Assembly: GCA_002894685.1 (NCBI GenBank)
Contig: NCRC01000010.1
Coordinates: forward strand, 49,813-113,812
Length of the DNA: 64,000 nt
Direction: 5' to 3'
Source of the DNA: Salinivenus lutea
GTDB taxonomy: Bacteria; Bacteroidota; Rhodothermia; Rhodothermales; Salinibacteraceae
Position numbers and translations under genes: made by a program. This document shows, in pieces, positions 33,635-41,632 of the stretch. Every line of letters begins with the position of its first letter. Within the stretch, counting starts at the first letter, position 1. The notes beneath the pieces were generated by a model, which searched no databases, was not told the DNA's origin, and saw only the letters and a program-made list of their open reading frames with translations.

Positions 33635-34783
33635 ATGCGGATTGCAGTCGTGGGGCCGATGCACCCGTACCGGGGCGGCATTGCGCACTTCACGGAGATG
33701 ACGGTCACCGGGCTCGCCGACCGCGGCCACGACGTGCGGCCCGTCAGCTTCTCGCGTCAGTATCCCGACCTCCTGTTTCCCGGGAAGACGCAGTACGAGC
33801 CGGAGAGCGACGCCCCCGAGGCCGTGCGGGGGGCGCCCCGCCTGCTCGACTCCATCAACCCGCTCTCGTGGTTCCGGACGGGCTTCCACCTGCGGGACGA
33901 AGCGCCCGACGCGGTGGTCTTTCAGTACTGGATGCCCTTTTTTGCGCCCGCCTACGGCGTCGTGGCGCGGGGGCTGCGGCGGCACTACGGCATTCCGTCG
34001 TTCGCTGTGGTCCACAACGCGCTGCCCCACGAGCGGCACCTCGGCGACGCGCTCCTCAGCCGGTTTTTCCTGCGGGCCTGCGCCGGGCACGTCGTCATGT
34101 CCGACGCCGTGGCCGACGACACCCGCCGCCTCGCGGGCCCCAACGCCCGCATCGAACAGATTGCGCACCCCGTCTACGAGCGTTTTGGCGACCCGGTGCC
34201 CCCCGCCGAGGCCCGCGCGGCGCTCGACCTGCCGAACGACGCGCCCGTGTGCCTCTTCTTCGGCTTCGTCCGCGAGTACAAGGGCCTACACGTCCTCCTG
34301 AAGGCGATGCCCGACATACTGAACGACCTGCCTGATCTGCACCTCGTTGTGGCGGGGGAGCCGTACGATGATCCGGCCCGCTACCGCGACCTCATCGACC
34401 GGCATGGGCTCCACGACCGGGTGCGGTGGCACGACGAGTACATCCCGTCCGGCGACGTGCCGCGCTACTTCTGCGCCGCCGACCTCGTGGTACAACCCTA
34501 CGTGTCGGCCACGCAGAGCGGCGTTGCCCAGATCGCCACCCACTTCGAGCGGCCCATGGTGGTGACGGACGTGGGGGGGCTCGCAGAGTCGATCCCGCAC
34601 GAGGAGGTTGGGTTCGTCGTGCCCCCCGAGGATCCCCCGGCTTTGGCCCGCGCCGTCGGTCGCTTCTTTCGGGACGACTGGGGCGAGCGGCTCGCGGAAG
34701 GCGTTCGGGAGCGGCGACACGCGCAGCAGCCGGAGCGGTTGTTCGAGGCGATTGAGCGCCTCCGAACAAGCAGCGTGCGCTGA
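33635..34783 (+). CDS. Family 4-type glycosyltransferase
   Basis: This is a 382-residue GT-B fold enzyme. The N-terminal acceptor domain begins MRIAVVGPMHPYRGGIAHFT. The C-terminal nucleotide-sugar domain contains FFGFVREYKGLHVLLKAMP, a DLVVQPYVSATQSGVAQIA segment with a conserved Glu replaced by Gln in the usual E-x7-E position, and VTDVGGLAE. Substrate and product are unknown; homologues build cell-surface polysaccharides. ATG 33635 is preferred over 33611 because the eight extra residues would be encoded by a tandem repeat. It stands alone between the aldo/keto reductase and the iron transporter. Confidence 0.85.
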   Translation: MRIAVVGPMHPYRGGIAHFTEMTVTGLADRGHDVRPVSFSRQYPDLLFPGKTQYEPESDAPEAVRGAPRLLDSINPLSWFRTGFHLRDEAPDAVVFQYWMPFFAPAYGVVARGLRRHYGIPSFAVVHNALPHERHLGDALLSRFFLRACAGHVVMSDAVADDTRRLAGPNARIEQIAHPVYERFGDPVPPAEARAALDLPNDAPVCLFFGFVREYKGLHVLLKAMPDILNDLPDLHLVVAGEPYDDPARYRDLIDRHGLHDRVRWHDEYIPSGDVPRYFCAADLVVQPYVSATQSGVAQIATHFERPMVVTDVGGLAESIPHEEVGFVVPPEDPPALARAVGRFFRDDWGERLAEGVRERRHAQQPERLFEAIERLRTSSVR

Positions 34784-34893
34784 GAGACCGGGGCGACGGC
34801 GGCAGATTCGGGCGGCAGGCCCCTCGTCCGTGTGGAGTTTCTGCAATTTAGCCCCGAGACAGGCGGCTCGGGCTGCATCTGTCGTCGCCTCAC

Positions 34894-34910
34894 TTTAGAA
34901 TTGATCTAAA
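34894..34910. promoter_or_regulatory. Candidate metal-regulator box upstream of the iron transporter
   Basis: TTTAGA-ATTGA-TCTAAA is a perfect 6-base inverted repeat around a 5-base centre, 30 bases before the binding-protein start codon. Its form resembles DtxR/IdeR/MntR-type boxes more than a Fur 7-1-7 box. Iron-dependent repression of the operon is inferred from context. Confidence 0.55.
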
Positions 34911-34939
34911 CAAGACCACTCCCATCACCCAGACGGCCC

Positions 34940-36013
34940 ATGTCCCGATTGCTCAACGTCGCGTTTCTTCTCGTTTTGGCCGCCGCGCTGGTCGGCTGCG
35001 GGGGCGAGCAGGACGAGCTCGTCATCTACTCCGGCCGCAGCCAGGCCCTCGTCGACTCGCTCGTGCAGCAGTACCAGGAGCAGTCCGACATGCCGGTGCG
35101 TGTGCGCTACGGGTCGGACACGCAGCTGCAGGCCGCGCTTCAGGAGGAGGGCGACCAGAGTCCGGCCGACGTGTTCTGGGCGAACACGACCGGGGCCCTC
35201 GGCAACGCCGTGAACAATGATCAGCTCGCCACGCTCCCGGACTCGATCCTGGGACGGGCGGAGCGCTTTGCGCCGTCGAGCGGGCGCTGGGTGCCGGTGA
35301 CGACCCGCTTCCGCGTGCTCGCCTACAACACCGAGACCGTCGACTCGACGGACCTGCCCGCCTCGGTGCTCGATCTGCCCGAGCGCGACGATCTGGAGGG
35401 CCGCATCGGGTGGACGCCCGCCTACTCCAGCTTTCAGGACTTCGTGACGGCGCTGCGCCTCACCGAAGGCGAGGAGACCGCCCGCACCTGGCTGAACGAC
35501 ATGCAGGAGTTGAACCCGAAGAGCTACACCTCCAACACGCCCATGATCCAGGCGCTGGCCGCGGGCGAGATCGACGTGGCCCTCACGAACCACTACTACG
35601 TGCTCCGCATCCAGCACAGCGCACCCGAGGGCGAATACGAAGGCGAGGAAGAAGAGGAGGAAGAGGGCGAGGAGGAAGAGGAAGAATCCATTTCGGCCTC
35701 GGCGCCCGTTGACACGTATCGCTTTGCCGACGGCGACCTCGGCAACTTGGCCCTCGTGACGGGCGCGGGCGTCCTCCAAACGAGCGACCAGTCCGACGCG
35801 GCGCACGACTTCCTCCGGTTCCTTCTCTCACAGCAGGCGCAGTCCTTCGCCGCCAACCAGGTGAACGAGTACCCGGTGGTGCGGGGGGCAGACGTGCCCA
35901 GCTACATGCTGTCGGTGGAGGAGGCCCTTGCGCTGAGCCCGACATTTGAGCTCGACCGCCTGCGCGAGCGCGAGCCCACCCTCGAGCTCCTCCGCGACGT
36001 GGGGCTTCTGTAA
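34940..36013 (+). CDS. Ferric iron ABC transporter substrate-binding lipoprotein
   Basis: This is a 357-residue FbpA/FutA-type binding protein. The lipoprotein signal ends in ALVGC, Cys20. ELVIYSGRSQALVDSLVQQY starts the mature fold. The Fe(III)-binding Tyr pair is in NHYY at residues 219-220, and TPAYSSFQDFVTALRLTEG is typical of the family. Residues about 230-250 are an almost pure Glu/Gly insertion, just after the Tyr pair, not usual in the family. It is the first gene of a likely iron-import set with the permease (36329) and ATPase (37962). A metal-regulator-like box lies upstream. Confidence 0.9.
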   Translation: MSRLLNVAFLLVLAAALVGCGGEQDELVIYSGRSQALVDSLVQQYQEQSDMPVRVRYGSDTQLQAALQEEGDQSPADVFWANTTGALGNAVNNDQLATLPDSILGRAERFAPSSGRWVPVTTRFRVLAYNTETVDSTDLPASVLDLPERDDLEGRIGWTPAYSSFQDFVTALRLTEGEETARTWLNDMQELNPKSYTSNTPMIQALAAGEIDVALTNHYYVLRIQHSAPEGEYEGEEEEEEEGEEEEEESISASAPVDTYRFADGDLGNLALVTGAGVLQTSDQSDAAHDFLRFLLSQQAQSFAANQVNEYPVVRGADVPSYMLSVEEALALSPTFELDRLREREPTLELLRDVGLL

Positions 36014-36328
36014 ACAGGGGGCTGTACAACCGATGGCCCGGACGGGCGGGGAGGGAGCTGGCGTGCCCCGCCTCGTCGCCTGAGACGACAGAGAGCGCGA
36101 AACCCCTTTCGCACCCCTGACGGTCCTTTGAAACCTTACCGAACCCGTCGCGCGGAACTGGATGTACTCCGCCGGTCGGGCCGGAAGAGCGAAGCGCTGG
36201 GACCGGAGACAACGAGGGCTCCGGGGCGCTTGTGGGGCTGAGCCAACGACTCAAGCCTGGAGCGACGAAACCGGACGTTTTGCTAGAGCGTCTCAATTGA
36301 TGACTCCCGTACGACGGAAGAGGAACGA
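36014..36328. other. Unexplained 315-base gap inside the iron transporter set
   Basis: The binding protein and permease genes are separated by an unusually long spacer for one operon. No open gene, strong hairpin with T-run or recognised riboswitch was seen. It may carry a promoter or attenuator for the permease and ATPase genes. Confidence 0.4.
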
Positions 36329-37942
36329 ATGACGCCGGCCCGCGCCCTTCGCACCATTCGGACCCGCTGGTACGTGGTGGCCCCGGTGGTGCTGGTGGTG
36401 GGCGGGGTGCTGGTCCCGCTCGTGTACCTTCTTGTGCGGGCCCTGCAGGCGGAGCCGCACACCTTGTGGGACCTGGTGGTGCGGACCCGCAACCTGCGTC
36501 TTTTGGGCAACACCGTGGGACTGGCAGCGGGCGTGCTCGTAGGGACCACGGCTATCGCCTTTCCGCTGGCGTGGCTCACCACCCGCACCGATCTGCGCGG
36601 GAAAGGGCTTCTTACCCTGCTGGGGGTGCTGCCCCTGGCGGTGCCCGGCTACGTGATGGCGTACGTCCTCCTGTCCACGACGGGCAGCTACGGCACCCTC
36701 GCCCAGGTGGCGGGCGTGGTGTGGCCCCGCCTCGACGGCTTCGACGGCGCGGTGATTGCCCTCAGCCTCAGCACCTACCCCTACCTCTTCCTCAACCTGC
36801 GCACGGCCCTGCAGGGGCTCGACCCCGCCCTCGAAGAGTCGGCCCGCTCGCTGGGCTACGGGCCGTGGCAGACGTTCGGGCGGGTGGTGCTGCCGCAGCT
36901 GGGGCCGGGATTCCTCTCCGGGGGCCTGCTGGTGGGGCTGCACGTGCTGGGCGACTTTGGCGTGGTGTCGTTGATGCGGTTCGAGACGTTCAGCTATGCG
37001 CTGTATCTGCAGTACACGGCCTCCTACGACCGCATCTATGCGGCGTGCCTGGCGCTGATGCTGCTGGCCCTTACCCTGGCCGTGTTGGTGCTGGAGGCCC
37101 GCCTGCTGCGCGGCTTGCTGCTGCACCGCACCGGGAGCGGCACGGCGCGGGCGTCGCGTCCGCACCGGCTGGGGGCGTGGCGCTGGGCCGGGTACGCCTT
37201 CGGCGGCGGGGTGGCGCTGGCGTCGGTGGGCCTGCCGGCGGCCACGGTGGGGCACTGGATGACGGACCTCGCGGCGGGCGGCATTCCCTGGGACCGCCTC
37301 GGCACGTCGCTCTGGGCGTCCGTGTCGGCCTCGGCGCCGGCGGCCCTCCTGGCGGCGGCCCTGGCCCTGCCGGTGGCCTACCTGGGCGTCCGCTACGAGT
37401 CGGACTGGACCCGCGCCGTCGAGCGCGTCGCCTACCTCGGCTACGCGACGCCCCCGCTCGCCTTTGCGCTCGCCCTCATCGTGTTCACGCTGGGGGCGGT
37501 GCCGTTCGCGTATCAGACCCTCGCCCTACTCGTCACGGCGTACGCGCTGCACTTCATGGCCGAGGCCATCGGCCCCATCCGGAGTGCCCTCTACCAGGCC
37601 CCGCCGCACCTGGAGGAGGCCGCCCGCTCGCTGGGCCGGTCCCCCCTCGGGGCCTTTGCGAGCGTCACCCTGCCGCTGGTGCGCCGCGGCCTCCTGGTGA
37701 GCGTCGCGTTCGTCTTCCTGTCGGCCATGAAGGAGCTGCCGATCACCTTCCTGCTGGCCCCCATCGGCTTCGAGACGCTGGCGATGGGCGTGTGGAGCTA
37801 CGCGGAGGAGGCCATGTTTGCGGAGGCGGCGCCCTACGCCCTGACCATCATGTTCTTCTCGGCCTGCTTCGTGGGCCTGCTTCTCGTGCGCGAGCGGGCC
37901 TCCACCCGGGTCGCGACCGAGACTGGAACGACCGCCGCGTGA
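36329..37942 (+). CDS. Fused ferric iron ABC transporter permease
   Basis: This is a 537-residue inner membrane protein with two FbpB/SfuB-type permease halves in one chain. There are about twelve helices. Each half carries an EAA loop that docks the ATPase: EESARSLGYGPWQTFGRVVLPQ at about residues 170-191 and LEEAARSLGRSPLGAFASVTLP at about 429-450. The architecture matches known two-domain ferric iron permeases. It pairs with the binding protein upstream and the ATPase 19 bases downstream. ATG 36329 is used. Confidence 0.92.
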   Translation: MTPARALRTIRTRWYVVAPVVLVVGGVLVPLVYLLVRALQAEPHTLWDLVVRTRNLRLLGNTVGLAAGVLVGTTAIAFPLAWLTTRTDLRGKGLLTLLGVLPLAVPGYVMAYVLLSTTGSYGTLAQVAGVVWPRLDGFDGAVIALSLSTYPYLFLNLRTALQGLDPALEESARSLGYGPWQTFGRVVLPQLGPGFLSGGLLVGLHVLGDFGVVSLMRFETFSYALYLQYTASYDRIYAACLALMLLALTLAVLVLEARLLRGLLLHRTGSGTARASRPHRLGAWRWAGYAFGGGVALASVGLPAATVGHWMTDLAAGGIPWDRLGTSLWASVSASAPAALLAAALALPVAYLGVRYESDWTRAVERVAYLGYATPPLAFALALIVFTLGAVPFAYQTLALLVTAYALHFMAEAIGPIRSALYQAPPHLEEAARSLGRSPLGAFASVTLPLVRRGLLVSVAFVFLSAMKELPITFLLAPIGFETLAMGVWSYAEEAMFAEAAPYALTIMFFSACFVGLLLVRERASTRVATETGTTAA

Positions 37943-37961
37943 ATTGCGTGCCGCATCCGTC

Positions 37962-39056
37962 ATGAGCACGTCCCTCCTTTCCGTTCAGCACCTGACAAAG
38001 CAGTTCGCCCCGGACGCCCCGCCGGTGGTGCACGATGTGTCGTTCGATGTGGACGACGGGGAGATCTTTGCCATTCTCGGCCCCAGCGGCTGCGGCAAGA
38101 CCACCACGCTCCGGTGCGTGGCCGGATTTGAACGGGCGACGGAGGGAACGGTCACGCTCCGGGGACGCACGGTGGAGGGGCCCGACACGCACTGCCCGCC
38201 CGAAGCGCGCGGCGTGGGCCTCGTGTTTCAGGACTACGCCCTGTTTCCCCACCTCACGGTCCTCGAAAACGTCGCGTTCGGTGTGCAGGAGGGCACCCGG
38301 GCGCAGCAGACGGACCGCGCCCGCGAGGCGCTCGACATGGTGGGGCTTGACGGCTACGAGGACCGCCGGCCGCAGCACCTCTCGGGCGGGCAGCAGCAGC
38401 GCGTGGCCCTGGCCCGTGCCCTGGCCCCGGCCCCCGACCTCATCCTGCTCGACGAGCCCTTCTCCAACCTCGACGCCCTGCTGCGCGAGGAGACGCGGCA
38501 GGAGGTGCGCCAGCTTCTGAAGGACCGCGGCATGAGCGCCGTCCTCGTGACGCACGACCAGGAGGAGGCGCTCTCGTTTGCCGACCGCCTGGCCGTGATG
38601 CGGGGCGGGCAGATCGACCAGATCGGCACGCCGGAGGCCGTCTACGACCGGCCCCGCACGCTCTTTGTGGCGCAGTTCCTGGGCCGCACCAACCTGATGC
38701 TCTCGCAGGCCGAGGGGACGGCGGCCGACACGCCGCTCGGGCGCGTGTCCCTCACGGGCGAGGCCTCGGGCACCGTGATGGTGTCGCTCCGCCCCGAGCA
38801 CCTCACCCTCAAGCCGCCCGAGGCGGACGCGGGGCCCCGCGGCACGGTGGTCGACCGGGCCTTTAAGGGGCACGACATCACGTACCGCGTAGAGTGCGAC
38901 GGCAGCGAGTACCTGGTGCACACGCACAGCCGGGTCTCGTACGCGCCGGGCGACACGGTGTGCATCTGCCCGCGCTCGCCGGCCGTGGTGCTGGAGCGGC
39001 GGTCGACCCCGAAGGACGTGCCGACGGGGGCCACGCCGGACCCGGAGGAGGTGTAG
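37962..39056 (+). CDS. Ferric iron ABC transporter ATP-binding protein
   Basis: This is a 364-residue ATPase of the FbpC/PotA group. It has Walker A LGPSGCGKTTTL, Q-loop VFQDYALFPHLTV, signature LSGGQQQRVALARAL, Walker B LILLDEPFSNLD and His-loop VTHDQEEAL. A C-terminal TOBE-type beta domain follows (about residues 250-350). It powers the permease at 36329. ATG 37962 is preferred over an upstream TTG at 37944. The C-terminal tail is short and Pro/Glu rich. Confidence 0.93.
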   Translation: MSTSLLSVQHLTKQFAPDAPPVVHDVSFDVDDGEIFAILGPSGCGKTTTLRCVAGFERATEGTVTLRGRTVEGPDTHCPPEARGVGLVFQDYALFPHLTVLENVAFGVQEGTRAQQTDRAREALDMVGLDGYEDRRPQHLSGGQQQRVALARALAPAPDLILLDEPFSNLDALLREETRQEVRQLLKDRGMSAVLVTHDQEEALSFADRLAVMRGGQIDQIGTPEAVYDRPRTLFVAQFLGRTNLMLSQAEGTAADTPLGRVSLTGEASGTVMVSLRPEHLTLKPPEADAGPRGTVVDRAFKGHDITYRVECDGSEYLVHTHSRVSYAPGDTVCICPRSPAVVLERRSTPKDVPTGATPDPEEV

Positions 39057-39113
39057 GCGGGGGCCGACGGAAGAGCCCCGGCGTAACGTCGACGTTGTAG
39101 AGCCCGTTCTGAC

Positions 39114-39562
39114 CTACGGAAGATTCTTCAGGTCATCCAGGTCTTTGTGTCGTCCGCTCGCCCGTTTGTTCTCTTTCAACGTCTCAAGCCCGATGGAGTG
39201 AATCGGCGTTGCGTCGTCCATCGCCTCCATAACGCGAAATGAAAGGCATTCTGCAAACGCAACGCCGGTCACCGATGTCAAAATCTTGATCTGAAGCGGC
39301 GGGTGTCCCATCCGAATGACGCGGTCCGGATCGAGAAACAGGTCCGGGGCGAGTTCCGGCACGTCAAAGCCGAATTCTTTTAGGGTTTCGACCAGCCGCC
39401 TGGCGTTCGTTTCCGTGGAGTCGACCCACACGTCCATGTCCCCGGTTGAACGCGGATAGCCGTGGGGGCCGACGGCTACCCATCAACGATCAAATACTCA
39501 ACACCGTTCTCGTCGAGCAGTCTCAAGAACTCTTTGAAGTTGCTCGGTAGGGGCGTAGTCAT
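39114..39562 (-). pseudogene. Frameshifted nucleotidyltransferase (toxin-type) gene
   Basis: The intact ancestral frame starts at ATG 39562 (MTTPLPSNFKEFLRLLDENG, then VEYLIVDG) and hits a TAG at 39476-39478. The expected continuation, AVGPHGYPRSTGDMDVWVDS, is present in another frame, so one base appears lost near 39478. The rest reads through to 39114 as a 107-residue open frame starting at an internal ATG. GDMDVWVDS is the nucleotidyltransferase catalytic motif, typical of minimal nucleotidyltransferases and AbiEii/MenT-like toxins. The frameshift could be a real inactivation or a sequencing error. The start overlaps the small upstream gene by 65 bases. Confidence 0.75.
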
Positions 39563-39704
39563 AGTTGAGTTGCCGCAACTGTTCGACGGCCGCCAACCGC
39601 TGTTCCGGCGATTGAGACTGCCAGTACGCCCGATCGTCGGACCGACCGGACAATGTGGTCACGGAAAATGCAGATCGATCCAGAGACGAGGAGTCGTCAA
39701 TCAT
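39498..39704 (-). CDS. Small protein partnered with the nucleotidyltransferase
   Basis: This is a 68-residue protein starting at ATG 39704 (MIDDSSSLDRSAFS). The core DDRAYWQSQSPEQRLAAVEQLRQLNY is a recurrent pattern in small proteins found directly upstream of minimal nucleotidyltransferase genes. The family is uncharacterised and is plausibly an antitoxin-like or accessory partner. Its 3' end overlaps the nucleotidyltransferase start by 65 bases in a different frame, the usual arrangement for these pairs. It seems intact while its partner is frameshifted. Confidence 0.65.
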   Translation of the reverse strand: MIDDSSSLDRSAFSVTTLSGRSDDRAYWQSQSPEQRLAAVEQLRQLNYDYAPTEQLQRVLETARRERC

Positions 39705-40057
39705 GGTCCCTCGGCACAATGTGAATTGATAGATCGGGGGACCACCCGTGCTCCAGGGGCTTGCCAAAGTGCCGCGAGCATTATGGCGAACCTATCCACA
39801 TAATGACGTTGTGCCGACCAGGAGGTGTGTATCCACGATATAGCGTTCCGCTGCCCATATCAAACGGAGCGCTCCACTCTCTGTCCTGTCGTGGATCGTT
39901 CGTCGTCGCAGGGGGCATCCGCTGCAGGGGGCGGACGGGCGTTTCCTTCCCGGCTCGCCGCATCTTTCGCCGAACGGCCGGCGTTGGGGTGTAACAATCG
40001 AGTCCTTTGGGTACCGTACCCACGTCACGTTTCTCCCGACGAATCCTTCTTCGTCTC
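39705..40057. other. Intergenic region between the nucleotidyltransferase pair and a flavoprotein
   Basis: The 353 bases separate divergent genes and should hold both promoters. A minus-strand open frame at 39781-40065 has no recognisable protein features and is rejected as a gene. No strong repeat or hairpin was found. Confidence 0.45.
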
Positions 40058-41521
40058 ATGTCCACCGACTACGACGTACTCGTCCTCGGCGGCGGCGCCG
40101 CGGGCCTCTCCGCCGCCGGCATCGCCACCAACCTCGGCGCCAAAACCGCGATGATCGAGCGCGACGCGCTGGGCGGCGACTGCACCTGGACCGGCTGCGT
40201 GCCCAGCAAGACGCTCCTGAAGGCCGCCAAGGTGGCCCACCAGGCCCGAAATGCCAGTCAGTACGGCCTCCCAGACCAGGCAGTCAACATCGACTTTGCG
40301 GGCGTCATGGAGCACGTTCGCGAGACGCGGCAGGAGGTGTACGAGGACGCCGACGCGCCCGAGATCTTTGAGGACATGGACATCGACGTGGTGGAGGGCG
40401 ACGCGCACTTCATCGACGCACACACGGTCGCCGTGGAGCAGGCGGGCGCCTCGCGCCAGTTGACCGGCTCCTACATCGTGATTGCCACCGGCGCGAGTCC
40501 CCTCGTTCCACCGATCGACGGGCTGGACGAGGTCGACTACCTCACGAACCACACGCTGTTTGAGCTGGAGGCCCAGCCCGAGCGGCTCGCCGTGGTGGGC
40601 GCCGGGCCCATCGGCACGGAGATGGCGCAGGCATTCACCCGCCTCGACACCGACGTGACGGTGATCGACATGGCCGACCGCATCCTCACGAACGACGACC
40701 CGGAGCTGGCCGCGACGCTCCGCGAGACCCTGGAGGGGGAAGGCATCGAGTACGTGCTGGACGCGCAGGTCGAGCGGGTGTCGCAGGCCGATGGCGTCGT
40801 CACCGTCGACGCCGGTGATGGGCGTACCGTCGAGGCCGACGCCCTCCTGCTCGCCACCGGCCGGGCGGCCAACGTGGACGGCCTCAACCTGGAGGCGGCC
40901 GGCGTCGAGTATACCCGGAAGGGCGTCACCGTCAGCGACCGGTGCCGCACGAGCCAGTCGCACATCTACGCCGCGGGCGACGTGACGGGCCGCTACCAGT
41001 TCACGCACATGAGCAACCACATGGCGAAGGTCGCCGTCACGAATGCGCTCCTGAAGATGCCGTCGAAGATGGACATCGACCACGTGCCCTGGGTCACCTA
41101 CACCGACCCCGAGCTGGCCCACGTGGGCGCCCATGCCTCCACCCTCGACGCCGACGGCGTATCGTACGAAACGTACCGCTTTCCCTACAGCAAGCTCGAC
41201 CGGGCCATCACCGAAGGAGAGACCACCGGCCAGATCAAGGTGCACGCGAAGTCGCTGACCGGGAAGATCCTGGGCGCGAGCGTCCTGGGGGCCCACGCCG
41301 GCGAACTCATTACGTCGTTCACCTTGGCGATGCGCAACGGGGTGACGCTCCGCAACATCGGGGACACGATTCACCCGTACCCGGCCTGGGGCGAGGGGAC
41401 GCGCCGCGTGGCCGACCAGTGGTTCGTGCAGAAGCAGTCGCCGATGGTCACGAAGGCGCTGCAGACCCTCTTCGGGTACCGCGGGCCGGTGCTAAAGCAC
41501 GGGCCGGAGGAGATTATCTAA
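40058..41521 (+). CDS. Mercuric-reductase-like FAD/NAD(P) disulfide oxidoreductase
   Basis: This is a 487-residue class I pyridine nucleotide-disulfide oxidoreductase. FAD binding lies at VLVLGGGAAGLSAAGIA. The redox disulfide is GGDCTWTGCVPSKTLL. A second Rossmann fold, LAVVGAGPIGTEMAQAF, binds NAD(P). IYAAGDVTG closes the FAD site, and the C-terminal dimerisation domain carries HPYPAWGE, where the His-Pro pair resembles the catalytic end of the family. It lacks an N-terminal MerA metal domain and a C-terminal Cys pair, so mercury reduction is unlikely. No lipoyl enzyme genes adjoin. The physiological electron acceptor is unknown. Confidence 0.88.
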   Translation: MSTDYDVLVLGGGAAGLSAAGIATNLGAKTAMIERDALGGDCTWTGCVPSKTLLKAAKVAHQARNASQYGLPDQAVNIDFAGVMEHVRETRQEVYEDADAPEIFEDMDIDVVEGDAHFIDAHTVAVEQAGASRQLTGSYIVIATGASPLVPPIDGLDEVDYLTNHTLFELEAQPERLAVVGAGPIGTEMAQAFTRLDTDVTVIDMADRILTNDDPELAATLRETLEGEGIEYVLDAQVERVSQADGVVTVDAGDGRTVEADALLLATGRAANVDGLNLEAAGVEYTRKGVTVSDRCRTSQSHIYAAGDVTGRYQFTHMSNHMAKVAVTNALLKMPSKMDIDHVPWVTYTDPELAHVGAHASTLDADGVSYETYRFPYSKLDRAITEGETTGQIKVHAKSLTGKILGASVLGAHAGELITSFTLAMRNGVTLRNIGDTIHPYPAWGEGTRRVADQWFVQKQSPMVTKALQTLFGYRGPVLKHGPEEII

Positions 41522-41632
41522 CGGATGGACGGTGGGGCCGGAAAGGAACGGACGGGGAACTCGCGTCCGGCGAAGAGGTGAGACCCCCTTGGTCTTCATG
41601 CGTCCTTTCTATCATCCGGTCTCGCTTCCATC

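Noticed and set aside
36014..36328. Thiamine- or cobalamin-type riboswitch before the permease
   Set aside because: A CTGAGA-like word occurs but the remaining conserved segments are absent.
39781..40065. Small minus-strand open frame before the flavoprotein
   Set aside because: Arg/Pro-rich with no family resemblance, and it overlaps the likely promoter region.
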